The position numbers and the translations under genes were made by a program. Shown here piece after piece: positions 8,607-15,742 of a stretch of 64,000 bases of DNA. The DNA lies in NCBI GenBank assembly GCA_029260455.1, contig JAJDDF010000011.1, forward strand, positions 456,359 to 520,358. Direction: 5' to 3'. A model generated the notes under the pieces. That model worked only from the letters and a program-made list of their open reading frames with translations, did no database searches and was not told the origin of the DNA. Source of the stretch: Phycisphaerales bacterium (GTDB lineage Bacteria; Planctomycetota; Phycisphaerae; Phycisphaerales; UBA1924). The stretch's first letter is position 1. Each line of letters opens with the position of its first letter.

Positions 8607-10925
8607 TTACTCGAAGAGTTGATCGCCGGGGTTTGGTTTGGGTGATTTGCGTTTTTTCTTTTTGACGATGCGCTTCTTTTTTCGGGGAGAGGAAGAAGGA
8701 GAGACAGGCGAGACGCCTGTCCTACCGGGGGGAGAAGAGGCGGGCGGGACGCCCACCCCACTAGAGGAAGAAGAAACCCCCTCGCTTGCGCTTGGGGCTG
8801 GCGTGGCGTTGGCACTTGCGCTAGGCACGGGCTCGGAGTCAACAATGATCACGCCGTCGTCGTCATCGTTTTGCGCTTTGATGCGCTTGCCTTCGTCATT
8901 GAGAATCTGATCGGCAACAGCGGTCTTTTCACGAGCCTGTTCGAGCAGCACGTCATACAGCTCCTTTGCATCGGTGTCGTTGATCGCGTTGATGGCCTTG
9001 GCGATTTCACCAATATAGCGCTCAAAGACATCGCGGCGCTCGCCTTCGCGCTTCATCTTCTTGCGCTTGCGAAGATAGCTACCAAGTTTGCGGCCGCACT
9101 CCATGAGCGCAAGTTTCATTTCCTTGCGAATCTCGTCGTAGTCGGCAATGGCTTCCTTTGATTCACTGGTGAAGGGCACCCAGACGGAGGCCATGTGCAG
9201 CATGATGACGATGGGCCCGACGGGCAGGCCGGCGCGCGGCTGTTGCAGGTCGTAGTTCTTCCACTTCGTTTCGGTGACGGCTTTGAAGCTGGAGCACCCC
9301 GATTGTTGAAAAAGCAAAGGCACGCGGTTGGCGAAGCGGATGACGCGGGCGGTGTCGTCGCCGCGCAGTTCGCCGCCGAATGCGATGCCGGCTTCGATGA
9401 GGAATGGGCGGCCGCGATAGACCTGCGCGGGGCGGCTTGAGGCTGCGAAGAACTCAGCGCGGACGCCCTTGAACATGCCGCGCAGCAGTTGTTGCACGCC
9501 AATGGGCGCGAGGCAATCGGTGGGGGGCGCGGGCAGGTCGATGTCCTGAAATGCGGCGAAGAGTTTTTCGGCGGTTGCGTGATCGACATCGGCAGCGCGC
9601 GTGCGCGCGGTGAGGCCAATCTTCTTGCAGAGTTTGGATGCGGTTGGTGCGTTGACGCGCGAGAGCTTGTTGCGAAGGAATTGCGCGAGGGTGAGATCAG
9701 GCTTTTCGGCGGCGGACTCCTTGAGCATTTGCAGGAGGATGCCGAGTTCGAGGCCTTTGGGATGGGGCTGAATTTCAAGGGTTTCGGGAGGCAGTTCGTT
9801 GATGGCGCGGGGGAAGATGATGACGCCATCGAGTTCGGTGGTGGTGGCCGTGGAGTCGGCGGAAGAGGCAGGCGAGACGCCTGTCCCACTAGAGGAGGAG
9901 GAAGGAACCCCCTCGCTTGCGCTTGGGGCGAGCAAGGCTTCGGCATCGTCGCCGCTGTCTTCCGGTGCGCTGACTTTCGACGGTGGCACGAAAGTAATGC
10001 GCGCGTGCGGGTTGGCGATAGCGGTGAGTTCGAGGAACTCATCGACCGAGCCGCGGCCCTTTTGATAGCGCCCTTCGAGTTCGATGGTGACCGATGTGCC
10101 GGTGGGGTAAACGAAGGCATCGAGGAACTGCGATTGTGTGCTCAGTTTGCGCGTGCCGGGCGTGAGTGTGCGCAGGCGGGCGAGCGGGAAATCATCGGTC
10201 TCGACATCCATCGTCACTTCGGCGCGGTTGGTTTTGGTGTTGATCGCGAGTTCGATGTGGTGCGCCGGTTTGTTCTTCTTGGGGCGGGTTTGGATCATCA
10301 TGGGCTTGCCGGTGGTGATGAGTCCATACATGCCCGCGGCAGAGATGCCGATGCCTTGTTGCCCGCGCGACATTTTCAGGCGGTGAAACTTGGAGCCGTA
10401 GAGCAGGCGCCCGAAGATGTGTTCGACTTGTTTCTTGACGATGCCGGGGCCGTTGTCGACGATCGTGATGCGATAGCGCGAGCTCTTGGCGGGGGTTTTC
10501 TTTGGCGCGGGCTCGGCCTTGGCTTTCTTCTTGCCTTTGACGGGTTTGTTGCTGCCGTTGCCATTGGTGTCGGTCAAGTCTTCGATAACGACGGTGATGT
10601 CGGGCAGGATGCCGCCCTCTTCGCAGGCATCGAGAGCGTTGTCGACGGCTTCCTTGACGGCGGTGAGCAGGGCCTTGCGGGGATTGTCAAAGCCGAGGAG
10701 GTGGCGGTTCTTGGCGAAGAACTCCGAGACGGAGATATCGCGCTGCTTGGCAGCCATGGATTCGGCGGTGCCGGGCGTGGACTTTGTTCGCGCGGGAGTC
10801 TGGGTGCCCGAGGCCTTGGCCTTCTTGCCGGGGCGCTTGGATGTGCGTTTCTTGCCGCGTGATGACATGCGGGGCGAGTCTAGCACTGGGGCCGGGGAGC
10901 CTTTGGATGCTGATGATCGAGCCAT
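8607..10925 (-). CDS. top6B: DNA topoisomerase VI subunit B (Top6B, GHKL ATPase)
   Basis: The ATP-driven gate of topoisomerase VI. The GHKL fold shows KEAVDNALDA (E92, N96), DNGPG (157-161), GRLLYGSKF and GQQGIG (188-193), followed by H2TH-like and transducer regions. The ATG at 10925 has GGAGG eight bases upstream, giving 772 residues; archaeal Top6B is usually shorter (about 530-620). The extra length comes from a basic N-terminal tail (about 60 residues), a Lys-rich insert near residues 120-150, and two Ser/Pro/Gly-rich stretches (about 331-360 and the last 75 residues) that are encoded by dispersed repeats. The core is intact. Confidence 0.95.
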   Translation of the reverse strand: MARSSASKGSPAPVLDSPRMSSRGKKRTSKRPGKKAKASGTQTPARTKSTPGTAESMAAKQRDISVSEFFAKNRHLLGFDNPRKALLTAVKEAVDNALDACEEGGILPDITVVIEDLTDTNGNGSNKPVKGKKKAKAEPAPKKTPAKSSRYRITIVDNGPGIVKKQVEHIFGRLLYGSKFHRLKMSRGQQGIGISAAGMYGLITTGKPMMIQTRPKKNKPAHHIELAINTKTNRAEVTMDVETDDFPLARLRTLTPGTRKLSTQSQFLDAFVYPTGTSVTIELEGRYQKGRGSVDEFLELTAIANPHARITFVPPSKVSAPEDSGDDAEALLAPSASEGVPSSSSSGTGVSPASSADSTATTTELDGVIIFPRAINELPPETLEIQPHPKGLELGILLQMLKESAAEKPDLTLAQFLRNKLSRVNAPTASKLCKKIGLTARTRAADVDHATAEKLFAAFQDIDLPAPPTDCLAPIGVQQLLRGMFKGVRAEFFAASSRPAQVYRGRPFLIEAGIAFGGELRGDDTARVIRFANRVPLLFQQSGCSSFKAVTETKWKNYDLQQPRAGLPVGPIVIMLHMASVWVPFTSESKEAIADYDEIRKEMKLALMECGRKLGSYLRKRKKMKREGERRDVFERYIGEIAKAINAINDTDAKELYDVLLEQAREKTAVADQILNDEGKRIKAQNDDDDGVIIVDSEPVPSASANATPAPSASEGVSSSSSGVGVPPASSPPGRTGVSPVSPSSSPRKKKRIVKKKKRKSPKPNPGDQLFE
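8703..8798. repeat. Dispersed palindromic repeats read in frame in the top6B 3' end
   Basis: GACAGGCGAGACGCCTGTCC (8703-8722) is followed by a related unit (GGCGGGCGGGACGCCC, near 8739-8754), the link CCCACTAGAGGA, and the unit CCCCCTCGCTTGCGCTTGGG (ending near 8796). The same string of parts recurs at 9866-9929. On the coding strand it yields the peptides PSASEG, GVGVPPAS and GRTGVSPVSP in the C-terminal tail of Top6B. Confidence 0.75.
9866..9929. repeat. Second in-frame repeat copy inside top6B
   Basis: GGCGAGACGCCTGTCCCACT and, after a short AGGAGGAGGAAGG link, CCCCCTCGCTTGCGCTTGGG match the copy at 8703-8798 closely. It encodes the peptide APSASEGVPSSSSSGTGVSP at about residues 333-352, between the GHKL/transducer parts of Top6B. 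The reading frame is kept on both sides. Confidence 0.75.
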
Positions 10926-11008
10926 TGTGCCGCCCTCCATGGCGAACCGGAGCATTGGAATGAGAGTAACTGTAATAGATGACGATTGCCCACGAAGAGC
11001 GAGGTGAA

Positions 11009-11737
11009 ATGGGGCACAATGGTGTTATGACCGACTCCCTCCCCAAAGATGTGCGGTGTCCCTCGTGTGGGTATGACATGTCGGGGTTGCCGAGCTGGGT
11101 GTGCCCGGAGTGTGGGGAGGATCAGTCGCAACACGAGGAGGCATCGCAGGCGAGAGTCGAGTTCGTGTCTGGGCCGTTCATTTCTCGGAGGGTTGCCGGC
11201 TACGCGGTTGCACTCCCGTTCGTGTATGTGACGGTCGCAAGTGTCGGTTTGATGAACGCGGGTCTGTTCGTGCTGCTCATTGTTGGAGCGGTCCTCGGGA
11301 TCGGCGTGACGGTTGGCTTGGGAGAAGTCATCGCGTGGTCGGCGTATGAGCATGACCGAGACGTAGTGCGCAGGGTGTGGATGCAGAAGCTCTGGGTTCT
11401 TCACCTGCCCTGGGTCTTGGCGCCCGCCACGAGCGTTCTGATCTTCGTGGCTGGAGCTTTCGACAGCTTTGCGACGTTCGTCTTAGGGATGGGCGCCGCG
11501 CTTATTTGGAGTTTGTTCTGGCTGTTCGGACTCTTCATCTGGTTCGGTGAGTCTGTGATGGCCCATAAGAAGTACGGTGTGCGCGACACGGGCCGTCTGA
11601 GTATTGCACTGTTCATTTGCGGGCTGCTGACGCTAGCGGCCACGCTTGCGATGAGCTTGGTCGGTTGGCATGTGACGCTCTTGGCTGCTGATTTCTGGTT
11701 TCCCCAGCCATTTCTCGAAGGGTGGGAGGATTTCTAG
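11009..11737 (+). CDS. Zinc-ribbon membrane protein (CPSCGYDMSGLP family)
   Basis: The N-terminus has CPSCGYDMSGL followed 13 residues later by CPECGE, a four-cysteine zinc ribbon. The rest has several hydrophobic helices (roughly four), including VTVGLGEVIAWSAY and a WSLFWLFGLFIW stretch. It is one of three proteins in this window with this layout (others at 39862 and 40804). GAGGTG lies before the ATG at 11009; an ATG at 11027 is also possible. It is divergent from top6B across 83 bases. Proteins of this type are frequent in planctomycetes; their function is unknown to me. Confidence 0.7.
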   Translation: MGHNGVMTDSLPKDVRCPSCGYDMSGLPSWVCPECGEDQSQHEEASQARVEFVSGPFISRRVAGYAVALPFVYVTVASVGLMNAGLFVLLIVGAVLGIGVTVGLGEVIAWSAYEHDRDVVRRVWMQKLWVLHLPWVLAPATSVLIFVAGAFDSFATFVLGMGAALIWSLFWLFGLFIWFGESVMAHKKYGVRDTGRLSIALFICGLLTLAATLAMSLVGWHVTLLAADFWFPQPFLEGWEDF

Positions 11738-11809
11738 CCTTCCGCTATCATCCCCACCCCAATTCCAGTTCCAGAGATAGCACCCCATTCGCCAGGAGCA
11801 GAGTTCGCC

Positions 11810-12280
11810 ATGGAAACCACACTCATCATCCTCAAGCCCGACGCCGTGCAGCGTGGCTTGATGGGCAAGATCATCACGCGGTTCGAGGAGAAGGGCCTCA
11901 AGATCGTCGGCATGAAGATGATGACGATCTCGCAGGAGCTTGCGGGCACGCACTACGCGGCGCACAAGGGCAAGCCGTTCTATGACGGGCTCGTGAAGTT
12001 CATGACGAGCAGCCCGGTGCTGGTGATGGCGATCATGGGCAATGATGCGATTGCGATCTGCCGGAAGATGATGGGCGCGACGTTTGGGAGCAAAGCGGAG
12101 CCGGGGACGATTCGCGGCGACTTTGGCGTGTCAAACTCGTTCAATTTGATTCATGGCTCAGATTCGCCCGAGGCGGCGGAGAAGGAAATGGGCTTGTTCT
12201 TCGGCGCGGGCGAGGTGCAGAAGCTTGACCGGGCGATTGAGCCTTGGGTGTATGATTTCGGCGGCGGGAGCCCGGAGTAA
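11810..12280 (+). CDS. ndk: Nucleoside diphosphate kinase
   Basis: It transfers the gamma phosphate between nucleoside di- and triphosphates through a phosphohistidine. The 156-residue protein starts ETTLIILKPDAVQRGLMG and has the active-site histidine H115 in NLIHGSDSPEAA. The length is a little above the usual 140-150 because of a short C-terminal extension. AGGAGC lies before the ATG. A TATCAT hexamer near 11744-11750 could be the -10 element. The gene stands alone and is followed by a repeat-rich spacer. Confidence 0.96.
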   Translation: METTLIILKPDAVQRGLMGKIITRFEEKGLKIVGMKMMTISQELAGTHYAAHKGKPFYDGLVKFMTSSPVLVMAIMGNDAIAICRKMMGATFGSKAEPGTIRGDFGVSNSFNLIHGSDSPEAAEKEMGLFFGAGEVQKLDRAIEPWVYDFGGGSPE

Positions 12281-12299
12281 GAGAAGAAGAAGAATTTTT

Positions 12300-12330
12300 A
12301 CCACAGAGGCGCAGAGGACACAGAGAAGAA
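12300..12330. repeat. CACAGAGG-type dispersed repeat
   Basis: ACCACAGAGGCGCAGAGGAC followed by ACAGAGAAGAA. Related copies lie near 12356-12380, 13091-13126 and 60527-60560. This class of repeat is widespread in the spacers of many environmental bacteria; its function is not known to me. Confidence 0.75.
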
Positions 12331-12443
12331 TCAGATTGTGTGAAAGAAGAAGAATCATCGCAGAGGCGTAGAGAAGAAGTTTTGGTGGGGGGAGAAGAAC
12401 GTGGCCTGCGCTGCGCTTAGACCACGGCACCCAGAAATACGGC

Positions 12444-12472
12444 GGGTGGCTCGGTTTGCTTGTCAAACCGGG
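12444..12472. repeat. GGGTGGC-led hairpin repeat
   Basis: GGGTGGC followed by a stem CGGTTTG, loop CTTGT and CAAACCG. The same design recurs at 13162-13190 and, with stem bases changed in a compensating way (CGACTTG / CAAGTCG), at 61283-61311. Compensating changes indicate that the hairpin itself is conserved. Confidence 0.75.
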
Positions 12473-12503
12473 TTTGCGGAGGGGTGGTTCATCGCACCAT
12501 CAA

Positions 12504-12527
12504 GCCCAGCGATTGCAATCGCTGGGC
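12504..12527. repeat. Perfect 24-base palindrome
   Basis: The two 12-base arms GCCCAGCGATTG and CAATCGCTGGGC are exact reverse complements with no loop. It may be an extra dispersed repeat or a protein-binding site. No second copy was seen in this window. Confidence 0.6.
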
Positions 12528-12640
12528 GTTGGTGAGGCAGAGAAGTCAGAGAAGATGGAATATAGTCAATTCGGGTGGGGTTGAGTCGATGACGGGCGCG
12601 GTTGGTGCGCCCAGAGCATGACGCTATAGGAGCCCGACCG

Positions 12641-13081
12641 ATGAAGACTGCATCTCAATCGAAGCAACTCAAGATTATTGCACTGGTGCTGCAGGTAGCA
12701 CTGGCAGTTGTGTTCATCATGATGGGGGCAATTCCGAAGTTGATGGGGCAGTTTCCGTCGCCGCAGATGTTTGAGAAACTTGGTGCGGAGCCGATGGGCC
12801 GGTATTTCGTGGGTGGGTGGGAGTTGATCAGCGCGATATTGATCCTGATTCCCAAGACCGCGGTGATCGGCGCGAGTCTTATTGCACTCGCGATGGTAGG
12901 TGCGTTTGCCTCGCATGTCGGGAAGTTGGGGATGATGGCGGAGTTCATTTCAGTGGATCCGGAGGTGGACCCAGTGACGGTTCCGGGATTCCTGTCTCTT
13001 GCACTGCTTGCGGTTGCAGTGGTGGTGGTTTTCCTGCGGCGTGATGAGCTGCCGATCGTGGGGAAGAAGAAGGCGGCGTAA
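12641..13081 (+). CDS. DoxX-like membrane protein
   Basis: A 146-residue protein with four membrane helices: VALAVVFIMMGAIPKLMG, GGWELISAILILIPKTAV, then ASLIALAMVGAFASHVG and LALLAVAVVVVF. This arrangement, with GAIPKLMG at the end of helix one and the Gly-Trp-Glu before helix two, fits the DoxX-like family. AGGAG lies eight bases before the ATG at 12641. Family members are linked to thiosulfate or redox metabolism in a few cases, but most are uncharacterised, so no substrate is assigned. It is flanked by repeats on both sides. Confidence 0.85.
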   Translation: MKTASQSKQLKIIALVLQVALAVVFIMMGAIPKLMGQFPSPQMFEKLGAEPMGRYFVGGWELISAILILIPKTAVIGASLIALAMVGAFASHVGKLGMMAEFISVDPEVDPVTVPGFLSLALLAVAVVVVFLRRDELPIVGKKKAA

Positions 13082-13090
13082 GAACAAGAG

Positions 13091-13270
13091 GTTCACCGCA
13101 GAGGCACCGAGGGCGCAGAGAAGAACTTTGGGGTGGGGAGAAGAAGAAAGTGTCTTGATCCGGGTGGCCCGGTTTGCTTGTCAAACCGGGAGGTCAAGAG
13201 TGCATGCTTTTCGTGGAATGAGAGAGGAATTGAGAGACAGGCGAGATCCGCCCCAGGCGGATCCCACTAG
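13091..13270. repeat. Cluster of three dispersed repeats
   Basis: In order: a CACAGAGG-type copy (13091-13126), a GGGTGGC-led hairpin with stem CCCGGTTTG / CAAACCGGG (13162-13190), and a GAGACAGGCGAGATCCGCC copy whose stem GATCCGCC / GGCGGATC ends in the CCCACTAG link (about 13234-13270). The last shares its ends with the repeats inside top6B, which ties the coding and spacer copies to one family. Confidence 0.7.
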
Positions 13271-13274
13271 ATCA

Positions 13275-14765
13275 TCAAGACCCCTCTCCCCCGGCCCTTC
13301 TCCCAGAGGGAGAGGGGGGTGCGCTCTCGCGCCAGGTCCAGGCGGCGAGGAGTGCGGTCATCGCGATGACGACGGCGCCAAGGAACTGGTGCGCTGTAGC
13401 AATGAGGACGGCGCTCGTCGGGTCGGGACCAGTTTCCTTGTAATTGGGCACGACGATAAAGAGCGCTGACCAGCCAAGGGCGAACTGCATGAGTGTGCTG
13501 TGCAGCGCACCGTTGCCGAAGCGGCGGAGGTTGCGCACCTGTCGGTGGCGCGTGACGGCGCGCAGGCCCGCAAAAGCAGCGAGCGCGACGACGAGCATGG
13601 ACATGCCGATGTGCGTAAAAAGCGCATGACTTTGGTGTGTATGGCGGACCATGGCGCCGAGGATAAGCTGCAAAAATACGGTGCCGATGAGGAAATATGC
13701 AAAGGCTTGCAAGAGGCGATCGGGGGCGCGGGGTTCGCTTGTGCGCGTGCGATCTCGGGCAGCGATCCATGCGGGGCAGAACATCGCTGCGATGACGCAG
13801 AGCAGTGCGAAGGTGAGTTGGCCGGTGATGCCATGAACAAGGGCGAGTGCTTTGGAGCCGCCCGTATCGGTTGTCAATGCGAAGTTGGGGTCGTTGACTG
13901 TGCCTGCATCGCGGGCGGTGTCGTAGTTTTCTGTGATGTTGGCGGGATCATCAGAGCCTGTTGCATCGGTGACGCGCACGCCGCCCAGGACACCTTGGAC
14001 GCTGACTGCGATGAGCGCGACGAGGGCAAGTGCGACATCGCGCTTGCGTGTGGTGCGCTCGCGCGCATCGACATCTCTTGCGCGCATGAGGCGCGCGATG
14101 GCGTAGGCGAAGAGCAGGAGTGCTCCGAGGCCCGCGAGCATGCCAAAGAGGCGGTGTGCGTGTTCGTAGTAAATGCCTCCGGTCATGCGCGAGAGGGGGA
14201 AGAGGATCATGTTCAGGCCGTAGGAGGTTGGCCAGTCGGGGACCGAGAGGCCTGCATCGTTGGAGGTGACGAGGCCGCCAACGAGCAGGACGGGGAGTGT
14301 GGATAACGCAGCGATGATTGCAAATCTCGCAAATTGTGCACGTCCATTGGTGTCATCGGGGGGGAGGGGGTTGTTGCGGCCTAGGTGACCTCCGATCGCG
14401 CCGGCGAATGCGCCGAGGACGGTGCTTGCGGCAAAGAAGCCGAGGATCGAGAGGGCGGTGTTGGGGTGGGCTGCTCCAGTGTCATCAATGAGTAGTGAGC
14501 CGAGCATCATGAGGTTGATGAGGGCGGCGACGAGTGCGGTTGTGATGCCACAAGTGATTGCTTGTACGGGAGTTGTGCGTCGATATCCCGAGCAGAGGCA
14601 GGCAAGAAAAAGGATGGCACCAAGGATTGAGGCAGTGAGCGGGCCGGGGAGTTGGAGGGCGGGGAGTCGGGCGATGAACCCGGCGACCCACATGGCAGCG
14701 GCGGCGGCGAAGCCAGTGTTCAATGCGATTGGGACGAAGGGTCGAGTGGGGACAGGAATAGGCAA
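13275..14765 (-). CDS. ctaA: Heme A synthase (COX15/CtaA family)
   Basis: It converts heme O to heme A for the aa3-type oxidase encoded next door. Hallmarks are GGLVTSNDAGLSVPDWPTSY, the heme-ligand histidines in YEHAHRLFGM, VHGITGQL, RHTHQSHALFTHIG and HQFLGAVV. The start is a TTG at 14765 with AAGGA seven bases upstream. At 496 residues it is long: about 150 N-terminal residues with four or so helices precede the CtaA core. The last 17 codons (SPSGRRAGGEG) come from a dispersed repeat at 13281-13319. It is divergent from the act/cta cluster it serves. Confidence 0.93.
   Translation of the reverse strand: MPIPVPTRPFVPIALNTGFAAAAAMWVAGFIARLPALQLPGPLTASILGAILFLACLCSGYRRTTPVQAITCGITTALVAALINLMMLGSLLIDDTGAAHPNTALSILGFFAASTVLGAFAGAIGGHLGRNNPLPPDDTNGRAQFARFAIIAALSTLPVLLVGGLVTSNDAGLSVPDWPTSYGLNMILFPLSRMTGGIYYEHAHRLFGMLAGLGALLLFAYAIARLMRARDVDARERTTRKRDVALALVALIAVSVQGVLGGVRVTDATGSDDPANITENYDTARDAGTVNDPNFALTTDTGGSKALALVHGITGQLTFALLCVIAAMFCPAWIAARDRTRTSEPRAPDRLLQAFAYFLIGTVFLQLILGAMVRHTHQSHALFTHIGMSMLVVALAAFAGLRAVTRHRQVRNLRRFGNGALHSTLMQFALGWSALFIVVPNYKETGPDPTSAVLIATAHQFLGAVVIAMTALLAAWTWRESAPPSPSGRRAGGEGS
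13281..13319. repeat. CCCTCTCCC/GGGAGAGGG hairpin repeat overlapping the ctaA stop region
   Basis: CCCCTCTCCC and GGGAGAGGGG arms enclose CCGGCCCTTCTCCCAGA. It is read in frame by ctaA as SPSGRRAGGEG, a peptide known as a sign of this repeat type. Related stems lie near 44773-44800 and 47522-47571. Confidence 0.7.
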
Positions 14766-14990
14766 TGGATATCCTTTTCGGGATAGGTTTATCGTGTATC
14801 TAATTGAGACTCAGAATCAGTTGAAAGTGAGGGGCCAAGTGGCCTTGACGGCATGATACGCGGTCTCTCTACTGTCCAACCAGAATCTATGCTGCGGCAT
14901 CCGAAATGATGTCAAACTGCGGTAGATGTGGAGTATCGGGGTGGGTGTTGTTCGTGGTCGCGAACATCACCTTGTGGAGGCTCGGAAGAA

Positions 14991-15713
14991 GTGTCATTGA
15001 TCTTGCCCCGATGGATGAACGCATTGCCCGGTGCGCTGGCTGCAATGGCTGGGCTCGCGAGTGGCAGCGTGGTTGCGGGTGTGTGGTATTACTTCACGCC
15101 GAGTTACTGGGAAGTTGGGTATCGCCCGGATCAGCCGGTTGATTACTCGCATCAATTGCACGCGGGCAAACTTGGCATTGATTGCCGGTATTGCCATGTC
15201 GCAGTTGAAGAATCGTATAGCGCCACTGTGCCGGATGTTGCAACGTGCATGAGTTGTCACACGGGCGAAGGTGAAACGGGATTTTTGAACTTCGACTTGT
15301 GGCAGGCGCACAAGAACAATCCGAATCTTGTGGCACTGCGTTCAGCATTTGCGAGCGGCGAGCCGGTGCGCTGGAAGCGCATTCACAAGCTGCCTGATTA
15401 TGTGCGGTTTCCCCATGCGGCGCATGTGAATGCGGGCGTGAGTTGTTATTCGTGTCATGGCAATATCAATGAGTTGAAGGTGGTCGCCCAGACCGAGCCT
15501 CTGAGCATGGGGTGGTGCCTGGAGTGTCATCGTCAGCCTGAGAAGGCGCTTGTCGATGTTGATGGATTGCTTGGCGAGGGGAAGGTGCGCGTGACAGATT
15601 TGGCGCGCGTTGCAAAGCTTCTCGATAGCAAAGAGCAGATGGCGAAGGGTGCGCAGTTGGCAGAGAAGCGTCAGATTGAGCCACCAGAAAACTGTGGCGC
15701 GTGTCACTATTGA
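14991..15713 (+). CDS. actA: Alternative complex III subunit A, pentaheme cytochrome c
   Basis: A membrane-anchored multiheme cytochrome of the menaquinol:cytochrome c oxidoreductase. Five CxxCH heme sites are seen: CRYCH, CMSCH, CYSCH, CLECH and CGACH, after one N-terminal membrane helix (MAGLASGSVVAGVWYY). I chose the GTG at 14991 because GGAGG lies about 10 bases upstream; an ATG at 14928 is open but its extra residues (Cys- and Arg-rich) look unlike a leader. It opens the act operon. A TTGACG at 14845 with TACTGT 19 bases on could be a weak promoter in the ctaA-actA gap. Confidence 0.93.
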   Translation: MSLILPRWMNALPGALAAMAGLASGSVVAGVWYYFTPSYWEVGYRPDQPVDYSHQLHAGKLGIDCRYCHVAVEESYSATVPDVATCMSCHTGEGETGFLNFDLWQAHKNNPNLVALRSAFASGEPVRWKRIHKLPDYVRFPHAAHVNAGVSCYSCHGNINELKVVAQTEPLSMGWCLECHRQPEKALVDVDGLLGEGKVRVTDLARVAKLLDSKEQMAKGAQLAEKRQIEPPENCGACHY

Positions 15714-15742
15714 TAGACATTGGTGATCGGGAGTCAGGCAGG

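Larger units (their letters stand above)
12281..12640. other. Non-coding spacer made largely of dispersed repeats
   Basis: About 360 bases with no credible gene. From left to right it holds a copy of the CACAGAGGCGCAGAGGACAC repeat (12302-12321 and flanks), a shorter degenerate copy (about 12356-12380), the GGGTGGC-stem repeat (12444-12472), a perfect 24-base palindrome (12504-12527) and the ribosome binding site of the next gene. Much of the rest is AGAAG-rich filler. Confidence 0.7.

Noticed and set aside
9489..10862. 457-codon open frame on the plus strand opposite top6B
   Set aside because: It is the mirror of a high-GC coding strand; the Gly/Ala/Val/Arg-rich translation has no motif, and the minus strand carries all the Top6B motifs.
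13500..14306. 268-codon open frame opposite ctaA
   Set aside because: It is a shadow of the ctaA membrane helices; the plus-strand product is Cys/Gly/Glu-rich and unlike any protein family.
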